Both the position numbers and the translations under genes were made by a program. DNA of 11,338 nucleotides, from assembly GCA_964403775.1 (NCBI GenBank), contig CAYOHL010000028.1, forward strand, positions 1-11,338. The letters run 5' to 3'. This document shows, piece by piece, positions 1 to 6,397 of the stretch. Numbering within the stretch: the first letter of the stretch is position 1; every line of letters begins with the position of its first letter. This stretch comes from CG1-02-33-12 sp964403775 (lineage in GTDB: Archaea; Nanobdellota; Nanobdellia; Woesearchaeales; CG1-02-33-12). The notes beneath the pieces are model-generated. The model searched no databases, had not been told where the DNA came from, and saw only the letters and a list, made by a program, of their open reading frames with translations.

Positions 1-1
1 T

Positions 2-41
2 TAATATTGTTTTAAATATACTAATATTGTTTAAGATATAT
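2..41. repeat. Two tandem copies of a 20-bp AT-rich unit
   Basis: Positions 2-21 and 22-41 are direct copies that match at 17 of 20 bases; both begin TAATATTGTTT. A third, partial copy (TAATATAA) starts at 42. The repeat lies just past the dph6 stop codon, at the window edge. It could be a transcription end region, a promoter or operator for a gene to the left, or slippage in AT-rich DNA. The sequence does not decide between these. Confidence 0.5.
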
Positions 42-52
42 TAATATAACAT

Positions 53-739
53 CTATTTTTTAACAAGCTCTATAGCTTTAATTATATACTGGCCAGTGCA
101 TTCATTTTCCATGTTTATTTCAAAATCTGTTATCTTTATTTTCTTTTTGAACAACGGGCAGTCCAAGACAAAAGTCTCGTATTCACCGCCCTCTGCAGCA
201 ATATGAATCCTGCTTTTCTTACTGAGTTTTTTCAAGTCCTCAATGCAATTATTGTTAATTTTTCTTCCAAGCCAGCCCTTATTTAAGCCGTCTGCTGCAA
301 TGCCTGTTACTATAACATTGAATTTTGCCTTGGTTAAATCCATAAGATACTGTTCTTCATCAATCCCCCATAGAGGGTTTATTGGCTTGAGATTTAATTC
401 ATCACAAATTCTTTTTACCCTTTTTGCCTGATAATTTGATGCAAGAGCGCCAGACACAATTCCCTTTATATTATATTTTTCTTTTGCTATTTTAATTGCA
501 TTTTTTAAGTCCTCAAGCTCTTTTTCCTTAACACCAGAAGAACCCATGTAAACCACAGGAATCCCCAGTGCCTGTGCCTGCAGTTTAGCAAATTCAATAT
601 TTGGAATATGAAACATATAAGAGTCAGCTTTATCTGGTTTTATTGTGATTAAACAAGAAACCTTATGGCCTTTCTGCACTGCTCTGTATAATGCAAAAAC
701 ACTGTCCTTGCCGCCAGAAAATAAAGATGCAAGCATCAT
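53..739 (-). CDS. dph6: Diphthine--ammonia ligase-type ATP pyrophosphatase (Dph6 family)
   Basis: A 228-residue protein of the adenine-nucleotide alpha-hydrolase (PP-loop) fold. The N-terminal SGGKDS loop (residues 8-13) binds ATP. SGALASNYQ (96-104), NPLW (121-124) and GEYETF (185-190) are hallmarks of the Dph6/MJ0570 family. In archaea and eukaryotes Dph6 uses ATP and ammonia to amidate diphthine on the conserved histidine of elongation factor 2, the last step of diphthamide synthesis; that role is assigned here from family membership. The length suits the short archaeal form without the fused RidA-like domains of fungal Dph6. Two ATGs are possible, at 739 and 736. The start lies 8 nt after the rimK stop with no close Shine-Dalgarno sequence, so translational coupling is likely. 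It is the last gene of a three-gene operon. Confidence 0.88.
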   Translation of the reverse strand: MMLASLFSGGKDSVFALYRAVQKGHKVSCLITIKPDKADSYMFHIPNIEFAKLQAQALGIPVVYMGSSGVKEKELEDLKNAIKIAKEKYNIKGIVSGALASNYQAKRVKRICDELNLKPINPLWGIDEEQYLMDLTKAKFNVIVTGIAADGLNKGWLGRKINNNCIEDLKKLSKKSRIHIAAEGGEYETFVLDCPLFKKKIKITDFEINMENECTGQYIIKAIELVKK

Positions 740-747
740 TTGGTTAA

Positions 748-1845
748 TTATTTGTTTTCCTCTTTCTTTATTTTCTCTATGGTCAGGATGCCTTTATCAG
801 CCCTAACAACCAGCTCGTCTTTTTCATCAAATTTAGTTATTTTTGTAACCAACTCAGGAAGAAGAATCCTATTGCCCCTGAAGTCCAGGTTTGTTATTAT
901 CTGCTTTAGCTCATCTGATGTAGATTCTATTCCAAGGTCCTTAAATATCTTGGAAGCATCTTTAGTCTTGTCTTTGTCCTTGAATTCCCTTGCTTTTTTA
1001 TAGAGGAATTTAGCGATAACATCTGCAACGTCTATGCCTGTGTATTTTGTTACGCCCTGCAATCCAGGAGAGAGATTTGCCTCTATAACCAATGGGCCAA
1101 GGCTTGTTTCAAGTATATCAACTGCACATATGTCTGCTTTAAGGACCCTTGCTGCCTTAATAGCAACTTTCTTTGTTTTTTCATCTAAGATGCATTTTAC
1201 ACCAATTCCGCCCATATGAATATTGGCTCTTTTTTCTCCCTTGGTTGCCTTTCTCTGGTAGCTGGCAACAACCCTGTCGCCAACAACCACTGCCCTTGTA
1301 TCTGTGCTGTTTGTCTCTATATACTCTTGTATAACAACCTTGACTTTTAATGGTCCTATTGCATCAAGTATAGAGCTCGCAGCTGGAAATGATTCAGCAA
1401 ACATAACTCCCTTGCCTCCTGTACCCTTTGGAAACTTCATAATAATAGGATAATTAACCTTTCTTAATATCTTTTTTGCAGAGTTAATTGTCGGGGCAAG
1501 ATAAGAGTTGGGCATGGGAATCTTATGTTTTTGCAACACCAGCTGTGTAAGAAATTTATCATGGACAACATCAAATGACTCTGGGGCTATTGGCATGTAT
1601 GTTTTATCAAACAAAGCAGAGGTTATTGCTGTCATGGTTAGTGCATATCTAAAAGATCCCCTTGCATAAATACAGTCATATTTTTCCAATGGCTTTTCAT
1701 TATATAAAATTTCTATTTGGTTTTTTAATGAGCGGACTTCAATTTCCTTGATATTTATGCTGTCAACCCTTTCAAAATATTTCTGCATGGCTTTTAGTAT
1801 CCATTTTGAGCTTTCACTTTCAAGGCTTATTATTGCTGCTTTCAT
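748..1845 (-). CDS. rimK: RimK-family ATP-grasp amino-acid ligase with C-terminal extension
   Basis: A 365-residue ATP-grasp ligase. The central ATP-grasp fold runs from about residue 95 to 285: a Gly-rich KFPKGTGGKGV loop at 137-147, the adenine-binding segment VIQEYIE at 171-177, DTRAVVVGD at 182-190, and the metal-binding VIEANLSPG at 253-261. RimK-type enzymes add glutamate or related residues to a protein C terminus or a cofactor (ribosomal protein S6 in bacteria, tetrahydromethanopterin or F420 in methanogens, LysW in others); the substrate here is unknown. The family usually ends near residue 290-300. This protein has about 75 more residues, and 322-360 (GNRILLPELV then ELVVRADKGILTIEK) resembles an AbrB/MazE swapped-hairpin. 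GGAG lies about 9 nt upstream, and the ATG overlaps the preceding stop codon by 1 nt (TAATG). Confidence 0.85.
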   Translation of the reverse strand: MKAAIISLESESSKWILKAMQKYFERVDSINIKEIEVRSLKNQIEILYNEKPLEKYDCIYARGSFRYALTMTAITSALFDKTYMPIAPESFDVVHDKFLTQLVLQKHKIPMPNSYLAPTINSAKKILRKVNYPIIMKFPKGTGGKGVMFAESFPAASSILDAIGPLKVKVVIQEYIETNSTDTRAVVVGDRVVASYQRKATKGEKRANIHMGGIGVKCILDEKTKKVAIKAARVLKADICAVDILETSLGPLVIEANLSPGLQGVTKYTGIDVADVIAKFLYKKAREFKDKDKTKDASKIFKDLGIESTSDELKQIITNLDFRGNRILLPELVTKITKFDEKDELVVRADKGILTIEKIKKEENK

Positions 1846-2228
1846 TATTGGTTCTCCATTATAACTGATTTCTTATGTAATTTTTTTAGGGGGTCTATTA
1901 AAAACTTTTCCTTGCGAAGAATGTTTCTTCCTATCAAAACCTTGTATTTCATACGGGACCTGTCTGCAAGGGTAAAATTTGATAGGATTTTTTTACCTGC
2001 CAGCATTATTTTGACTTCTATAACAGGCCTTAACCTGACTCCGCTGGCAGATTTAATTATCCTTGTTTTAAGTATTTTAGAATGGGATAATTCAACAGCA
2101 AGCTGCATGTCCAATGAGCTTGTCCTGGCGCCAGTGTCAATCCTTGCAACAAAGCCTCTTTTCTTGTTTCCTAAGGTAAGAAATACAATCTCTCTGCATC
2201 CAATTATAGTTCTTTTTTTATTTGCCAT
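1845..2228 (-). CDS. RimB/DUF785-type retropepsin-like aspartic protease
   Basis: A 127-residue protein of the family long labelled 'putative ATP-dependent zinc protease' (DUF785), now recognised as retropepsin-like. The signature ARIDTGARTSSLD begins at residue 28, with the catalytic Asp-Thr-Gly at 31-33. A second family motif, YKVLIGRNIL, lies near residues 94-103. One Asp-Thr-Gly per chain implies a dimeric active site. In Pseudomonas the homologue RimB acts with RimK and trims poly-glutamate tails. Here the gene sits directly before rimK with a 1-nt overlap, so a matched pair that adds and removes a peptide tail is a reasonable inference. An AAGGGGAAC stretch lies 5-6 nt before the ATG at 2228. 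It is the first gene of the operon. Confidence 0.82.
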   Translation of the reverse strand: MANKKRTIIGCREIVFLTLGNKKRGFVARIDTGARTSSLDMQLAVELSHSKILKTRIIKSASGVRLRPVIEVKIMLAGKKILSNFTLADRSRMKYKVLIGRNILRKEKFLIDPLKKLHKKSVIMENQ

Positions 2229-2233
2229 ATATA

Positions 2234-2258
2234 GTTCCCCTTAATAATTTTATAAAAA
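2234..2258 (-). promoter_or_regulatory. T run, TATA-like element and SD-like sequence between tRNA-Lys and the RimB gene
   Basis: On the minus strand the tRNA 3' end (2259) is followed at once by TTTTT (2258-2254), which could end the tRNA transcript. The same bases start TTTATAAAA (2256-2248), a good archaeal TATA box whose centre is about 24 nt from the ATG at 2228. AAGGGGAAC (2242-2234) looks like a Shine-Dalgarno sequence. A transcript starting 25 nt after the TATA box would be nearly leaderless and lose that sequence, whereas read-through from the tRNA would keep it. The sequence alone does not settle which is used. Confidence 0.45.
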
Positions 2259-2272
2259 TGGGCTCGGAGGGA

Positions 2273-2392
2273 CTTCCGATGACTCTTGCGAGCATTAGCG
2301 AGCGCGAGTGACTTTTTTGCAGGGCAAAAAATGCCGCTCTTTGCGTGTAAACTGAGCGTAACCAGCTGCGTGCCAGCTCAGCAAAAAGCTGT
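2273..2392 (-). other. tRNA-Lys intron 2, 120 nt, in the T loop (59/60)
   Basis: The boundaries were set by a bulge-helix-bulge reading. Exon TTCG (2398-2395) pairs with intron CGGA (2278-2275), flanked by bulges AA|A (2394-2392) and AG|T (2274-2272). Cutting at the bars joins A59 to T60 and restores the standard TTCGAAT loop closed by GGGGG/CCCTC. The T stem itself serves as the outer helix. Inside the intron, TTTTTGC-T-GAGC pairs with GCTCGCAAGAG (11 bp, one bulged T, two G-U), but a few unpaired bases separate this helix from the bulges, so the motif is of the relaxed type. Smaller hairpins such as GGCA-TTTT-TGCC lie inside. No protein is encoded. Confidence 0.85.
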
Positions 2393-2433
2393 TTCGAACC
2401 CCCGACCTATCGGTTAAGAGCCGATTGCTACTA

Positions 2434-2521
2434 TTGCCTAAACATGCGAAATTTTTTATAAGCGGGCTCCGGCCGAAGACTAGGAGCCGCCTGCTTTTTA
2501 TAAAATTTTTCGCAAAATTTG
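2434..2521 (-). other. tRNA-Lys intron 1, 88 nt, in the D loop after G19
   Basis: Exon GCCT (2527-2524) pairs perfectly with intron AGGC (2439-2436), flanked by bulges GG|C (2523-2521) and AA|T (2435-2433). AAA/TTT pairs lie directly inside the bulges. The intron folds into one long hairpin: TGCGAAA with TTTCGCA, TTTTATAA with TTATAAAA, and GGCTCC with GGAGCC, capped by a C(UUCG)G tetraloop. The central helix and bulges are well formed; the outer helix is weak because the D stem is irregular. The exact cut sites are therefore a prediction, although any cut must remove essentially this hairpin. Confidence 0.82.
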
Positions 2522-2568
2522 CCAGGCTGAGCTACGAGCCCATGTCATAGTCTTTAAAGGAATATCAC

Positions 2569-2580
2569 TTTATTTAAAAG
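2569..2580 (-). promoter_or_regulatory. TATA box for tRNA-Lys
   Basis: The minus strand reads CTTTTAAATAAA, centred about 33 nt upstream of the tRNA 5' end, preceded by an A-rich BRE-like stretch. The expected transcription start is a few bases before 2541, giving a short leader for RNase P. The tRNA therefore probably has its own promoter rather than depending on nrdG. Confidence 0.6.
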
Positions 2581-2621
2581 TTTTTGGTTTAAAAAACTAA
2601 TGCACATGGTTTGCTATTAAT

Positions 2622-3314
2622 TTATACCCCTTTAATCATTACATTCTTTATATAAGGCGCAAGAATTTTTTTGAATTTTTTTAGTTTATCAGCTGTATAT
2701 GGTTTTTTTCTTTTAAAGTTTTTGTTTATCATATCTTTATCATTATTAAACTGCTGCAGAACATATCTTTTGCTTCCCTTCAGCCATTCTCCGATTTTTG
2801 TTGCTGTTTCCTCATTAAAGAGTCCGGGAACAACAGTTGTCCTGAACTCATAGTCAACACTGCTTTTTTTTATCATTTCAGCACTCTTTTTTATTTTTTC
2901 ATTGTCCAGCTTAACTCCTGCAGCCTTTTCATAATTTTCTAGGTCAGATTTTATATCCATTGCAATAAAGTCAACTAATTTGTTGCTTATTAGCTCTCTT
3001 ATAACATCTGGCTCTGAGCCGTTTGTTTCTATCCCAACTGAATAATCAAGTTGCTTTATCCTTTTAACAAATCCAATAAAATCTGGCTGGATTGTTATTT
3101 CTCCTCCGCTTAAGAGGACAGCATCCAAATAATTTTTTCTTTCTTTCAGGAAATTATAAATCCATTTTTCATCTATTAATTTGGTTTTGTTAAAAACAAG
3201 TTCAGGGTTATAACAATAAGGGCATCTGAAATTACAGCCAGATGCAAAAAAAACAGCGCAAACCTTACCCGGATAGTCAATAAGGCTTGTCTTTTGGATT
3301 CCTCCTATTTTCAT
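2622..3314 (-). CDS. nrdG: Anaerobic ribonucleotide reductase activating protein (radical SAM)
   Basis: A 230-residue radical S-adenosylmethionine enzyme. The cluster motif CNFRCPYC (Cys27, Cys31, Cys34) binds the 4Fe-4S cluster, the N-terminal GGIQKTSLIDYPGK is typical of the NrdG/PflA-like family, and SGGE lies near residue 69. It abstracts hydrogen from the C-terminal glycine of NrdD to create the glycyl radical needed for ribonucleotide reduction without oxygen. The length fits the archaeal/thermophile type, which is longer than E. coli NrdG. The ATG lies 2 nt after the nrdD stop codon, so the two genes are surely co-transcribed and probably translationally coupled; no Shine-Dalgarno sequence is visible. 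Its position directly after nrdD supports this role over pyruvate-formate-lyase activation. Confidence 0.92.
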   Translation of the reverse strand: MKIGGIQKTSLIDYPGKVCAVFFASGCNFRCPYCYNPELVFNKTKLIDEKWIYNFLKERKNYLDAVLLSGGEITIQPDFIGFVKRIKQLDYSVGIETNGSEPDVIRELISNKLVDFIAMDIKSDLENYEKAAGVKLDNEKIKKSAEMIKKSSVDYEFRTTVVPGLFNEETATKIGEWLKGSKRYVLQQFNNDKDMINKNFKRKKPYTADKLKKFKKILAPYIKNVMIKGV

Positions 3315-3316
3315 AT

Positions 3317-6300
3317 TCAGGTTTTATCTTTTATCTGTTTGTCAAAGGTTTTCCTATCATTGAATTCAGTTTGCTTGCCTTTATTCCACTGCTCAACAGG
3401 CCTTAAATAACCAACAGGCCTTGACCATACCTCGCATTTTTTTCCACACTTTGGGCATTTTTTATGCTCACCTGATATATACCCGCAGTCAGGACATATG
3501 CTAAATGTGGGGGTTATTGTGAAGTATGGAATCCTAAAATTTTCTGCAATCTTTCTGACCAACGACTTTGTAGACTTAATGCCCGGCATTTTTTCTCCTA
3601 AAAAACCATGAAGCACTGTCCCTCCAGTATATTTTGTTTGTAGGTTATCCTGCAGTTCAAGCACCTCAAAAATATCATCACTAAATCCTACCGGAAGCTG
3701 TGTGCTATTTGTGTAATATGGCTCTGAATTCCTGTCATATTTCTCCTGGTTGAAAATTTTAATATTGGGATATTTTTTCTTGTCTATTTTAGCCAGCCTA
3801 TAAGAGGCGCCCTCTGCTGGAGTTGCCTCAAGGTTAAAGATATCTCCTGTTTCCTCCTGGAAATCAGCCAGCTTTTTTCTCATGAAATCCAATATTTTTT
3901 CTGCAAAATCCTTTCCATCTTTGTCTGCTATGCTGATGTTCTTAAAGTTTAAAAGAGAGTCATTTACTCCTATAAGGCCTATTGTGGAGAAATGGTTTTT
4001 CCAGTATTCTTTGAAGCCCTTTTTAATGTTCCTTAAATAAAACATGCTGTAAGGATACAGCCCTTTTTGTGTGAAGCTTTCCAGAATCTTCCTCTTTATT
4101 ATAAGGCTCTCCTTGGCAAGCTCCATTAATCTGTCAAGCTCTTTAAAAAATTCATGCTCATTTTTTGCTTTATAGCCTATTCTTGGCATGTTGATTGTAA
4201 CAACACCAATTGAGCCTGTTAAGGGGTTTGAGCCAAACAAGCCGCCGCCCCTTTTCTTTAGCTCTCTTTTGTTGATACGCAATCGGCAGCACATGCTTCT
4301 TACATCATCTGGACTCATATCAGAGTTTATAAAGTTTGAAAAATAAGGTGACCCATACTTTGCAGTTATCTCCCAGATAATATCATAATTTTTATTATCC
4401 CAATCAAAATCTTTTGTTATATTATAAGTTGGAATCGGAAAGGTGAAGGGTCTTCCCTTTGCATCTCCCTCTAGCATTACTTCTGCAAATGCTTTATTAA
4501 ACAAGTTCATCTCGTTCTGAAAATCCTTATATTTTTCCTTTTTAAGCTGGCCCCCGATTATTATATTTTCCTCTTTCATATAGCCGGGGCAGTTTAAATC
4601 AAGAGTTACATTTGTAAAAGGAGTATTGCCTGTAATGAAAACCTTTCTGTTTCTTCTTGCTATAACTGTTTCATTTTCGGTATTAGGACACCAGATTACA
4701 CCAGAATAATTTATTTTTTTTATTTTATTTATGTATGTCTCATTGTGTTTAATCAACCTTAATACATAAATTGTTTTTGTCCCTATAGTTGGTTTTCTTT
4801 TTAATATAGTTGAGCCATAACCTGCATTTGTTGTAATCATCTGCAGGCTGTTCAATATTTCTATGCTTGATGTTGCGATTTTACGGTTTTCAAAACCCTC
4901 TGCCTTTATATAAGTGTTTATAAACAAATCAGACTGGCGTTGGCTCATATTCAAGAAGGTTTCTGGAATAGAACCTATATTCTCCTTACCATCAAACCAT
5001 TGATGTATTTTTCTTGATGATTCTGCATTTAATCTTATTCTTTGAACAGGATTTCCCAGCCCCCTTTGGGTGTATTCAGAATATTTTAATTTGAAATGGC
5101 TCAATAATCTTTTAATTTCTTTATAATTTTTGGGGTTTTTAATTTTTGATTGATAAATATTAATCCTATAACAGCTTCTATAATTTTTGCCAGGTTTTTC
5201 AATGCTTCCTTCTCCAACTACCCAGGCTGTAAGCTTTATTTTCTCATCAGAGATGTTTATATCTTTTTTGATGTTTTTACCTGCAATAGGCACTATAAAT
5301 GGAGATTTCAGCTTCATTACATCTTCAACAGATTCAAGAACATACTCATTACTCTGAAATTTTTTTCTTACCACACGATGATTTGGAGAAATAAGTTGAT
5401 CTTGTATACGGTTTTGCAGATTGTACATAACTCCGGTATATTTTTTTTTAAACACATTTTTTACTCTTTTATCTTCTATAATCCCTTTTTTTATATTAAA
5501 GGTCTTTATTATATCCCCCCTTCCAACCTCTTCATAAGTTTTCCATCCATGAGGTGTTAAAATCTCTGTATCTTCTGACATGCACTGAAATCCAACTCTT
5601 GTCGGAATATTCATGTTGAATAGGAATTCCTGCATGCTTTGTTTAACCTGTTTATAGCCTAGGTTATCATACTTTATGAAGGGAGCCAGCATTGTGTCAA
5701 AGTTTGACAAAGCCTGGGCACCAGCTGATTCTCCCTGCACTGTATAAAGGAAATTTACAACCTGCATAAGTGCAGCATTAAAGTGCTTGGCTGGTTTGCT
5801 TTCTATTTTGCCAACTACCCCTTTAAATCCGCTTATCAGTATATCCCTCAAATCCCAGCCAACACAATATGGTCCAAGTATTCCTATATCATGGATATGA
5901 TACTCGCCATTTATATGGGCGTTCCGAACCTCTTTAGGGTATATATTGTTCAGCCAATAATTTGATACCACAATTTGCGATATATGAAAATTGAGGCCCT
6001 GCAAGGAATAAACCATGTTGCTGTTTTCCCTTACACGCCAGTCTGTTTGTTTAAGATAGTCGTCAATTATTGTAATATCCCTTAAAAGCCTTGCAGTCTC
6101 CCTTATGTTCTTGTGCTGCTCTCTGTAAATCACATATGCTTTGGCAGTTTTTGCATCCCCCCCCTTAATCAAAACCTTCTCAACAATATCCTGAACATCT
6201 TCTACAGAGGGAATCTTTGTTGCAAAATCTTTCCTAAGGATTTTAACAACTTTTTCAGCAAGTTCTTCTGCTCTTTTCCTGTTTTTTTTGCCAACAGCTT

Positions 6301-6385
6301 CTCCGGCCATGAATATTGCATTAACTATTTTCTCCTTTTCAAACTTTACTATTTTTCCATCCCTTTTTTTAATGTGCTTTAGCAT
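3317..6385 (-). CDS. nrdD: Anaerobic ribonucleoside-triphosphate reductase, intein-containing
   Basis: A 1022-residue precursor; without the intein it is 702 residues, normal for class III reductase. Order: ATP-cone (residues about 1-95), catalytic barrel before and after the intein (about 100-267 and 588-950), a zinc site with Cys964, Cys967, Cys977 and Cys980 (CPDC and CPKC), and the glycyl radical segment RPVGYLRPV with the radical on Gly992. It reduces ribonucleoside triphosphates to deoxy forms under anoxia, most likely with formate as reductant. The intein interrupts the conserved GFQTPFTN segment after Gln267, so the enzyme should be inactive until spliced. AGAGGTTG lies about 5 nt before the ATG, 12 nt after the nrdR stop. 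The ATP-cone suggests allosteric control by ATP/dATP. The host frame is intact on both sides of the intein. Confidence 0.95.
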   Translation of the reverse strand: MLKHIKKRDGKIVKFEKEKIVNAIFMAGEAVGKKNRKRAEELAEKVVKILRKDFATKIPSVEDVQDIVEKVLIKGGDAKTAKAYVIYREQHKNIRETARLLRDITIIDDYLKQTDWRVRENSNMVYSLQGLNFHISQIVVSNYWLNNIYPKEVRNAHINGEYHIHDIGILGPYCVGWDLRDILISGFKGVVGKIESKPAKHFNAALMQVVNFLYTVQGESAGAQALSNFDTMLAPFIKYDNLGYKQVKQSMQEFLFNMNIPTRVGFQCMSEDTEILTPHGWKTYEEVGRGDIIKTFNIKKGIIEDKRVKNVFKKKYTGVMYNLQNRIQDQLISPNHRVVRKKFQSNEYVLESVEDVMKLKSPFIVPIAGKNIKKDINISDEKIKLTAWVVGEGSIEKPGKNYRSCYRINIYQSKIKNPKNYKEIKRLLSHFKLKYSEYTQRGLGNPVQRIRLNAESSRKIHQWFDGKENIGSIPETFLNMSQRQSDLFINTYIKAEGFENRKIATSSIEILNSLQMITTNAGYGSTILKRKPTIGTKTIYVLRLIKHNETYINKIKKINYSGVIWCPNTENETVIARRNRKVFITGNTPFTNVTLDLNCPGYMKEENIIIGGQLKKEKYKDFQNEMNLFNKAFAEVMLEGDAKGRPFTFPIPTYNITKDFDWDNKNYDIIWEITAKYGSPYFSNFINSDMSPDDVRSMCCRLRINKRELKKRGGGLFGSNPLTGSIGVVTINMPRIGYKAKNEHEFFKELDRLMELAKESLIIKRKILESFTQKGLYPYSMFYLRNIKKGFKEYWKNHFSTIGLIGVNDSLLNFKNISIADKDGKDFAEKILDFMRKKLADFQEETGDIFNLEATPAEGASYRLAKIDKKKYPNIKIFNQEKYDRNSEPYYTNSTQLPVGFSDDIFEVLELQDNLQTKYTGGTVLHGFLGEKMPGIKSTKSLVRKIAENFRIPYFTITPTFSICPDCGYISGEHKKCPKCGKKCEVWSRPVGYLRPVEQWNKGKQTEFNDRKTFDKQIKDKT
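4625..5584 (-). mobile_element. Intein with LAGLIDADG-like homing endonuclease blocks, inside NrdD
   Basis: Residues 268-587 of the precursor (320 aa) interrupt GFQ/TPFTN. Block A starts at Cys268 (CMSEDTEILTPHGW). Block B is SPNHRVV with His336. Endonuclease block C is LTAWVVGEGS (385-394) and block E is LFINTYIKAEGF (487-498); each has Glu (392 and 496) at the usual catalytic Asp position. The C terminus is RRNRKVFITGN, ending Gly586-Asn587 before Thr588. The penultimate residue is Gly rather than the usual His, and the block F His is also not evident (ENETVIA). Splicing is still expected because Cys1, block B His, terminal Asn and Thr+1 are present. Whether the endonuclease is active cannot be told from sequence. 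Confidence 0.93.
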
Positions 6386-6397
6386 TTTTCAACCTCT

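Larger units (their letters stand above)
2259..2541 (-). tRNA. tRNA-Lys (anticodon CUU) interrupted by two non-canonical introns
   Basis: Three exons assemble into a 75-nt tRNA: 2541-2522, 2433-2393 and 2272-2259. The acceptor stem GGGCTCG (2541-2535) pairs perfectly with CGAGCCC (2266-2260); the discriminator is A at 2259 and CCA is not encoded. The anticodon stem ATCGG/CCGAT encloses the loop CTCTTAA, so the anticodon is CUU (2418-2416), which reads lysine AAG. The T stem GGGGG pairs with CCCTC (one G-U), and the joined T loop is TTCGAAT. T8-A14, G15-C48, G18-G19 and T54-T55-C56 are all in place. There is no intron at the canonical 37/38 position. The D stem is slightly irregular (GCTC against TAGC, or GAGC-like pairing with one bulged T). 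A tRNA finder that expects only canonical introns would probably miss this gene. Confidence 0.9.

Noticed and set aside
2273..2521. Two separate hairpin ncRNAs, terminators or palindromic repeats between the RimB gene and nrdG
   Set aside because: The flanking pieces assemble into a full tRNA-Lys and the hairpins end exactly at bulge-helix-bulge junctions, so they are better explained as tRNA introns.
2259..2541. Split or permuted tRNA genes
   Set aside because: The exons lie in normal 5'-to-3' order on one strand within 283 bp, with cis-pairing introns, so trans-splicing or permutation need not be invoked.
5150..5560. Plus-strand open frame of 136 codons
   Set aside because: It lies wholly inside the nrdD intein on the other strand, has no motifs and is rich in Phe/Ile/Tyr as expected for an antisense shadow of Lys/Asn-rich coding.
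4625..5584. A separate gene or frameshifted domain inside nrdD
   Set aside because: The reading frame is continuous, and Cys at the start, TGN at the end, splicing blocks and endonuclease blocks identify an intein.
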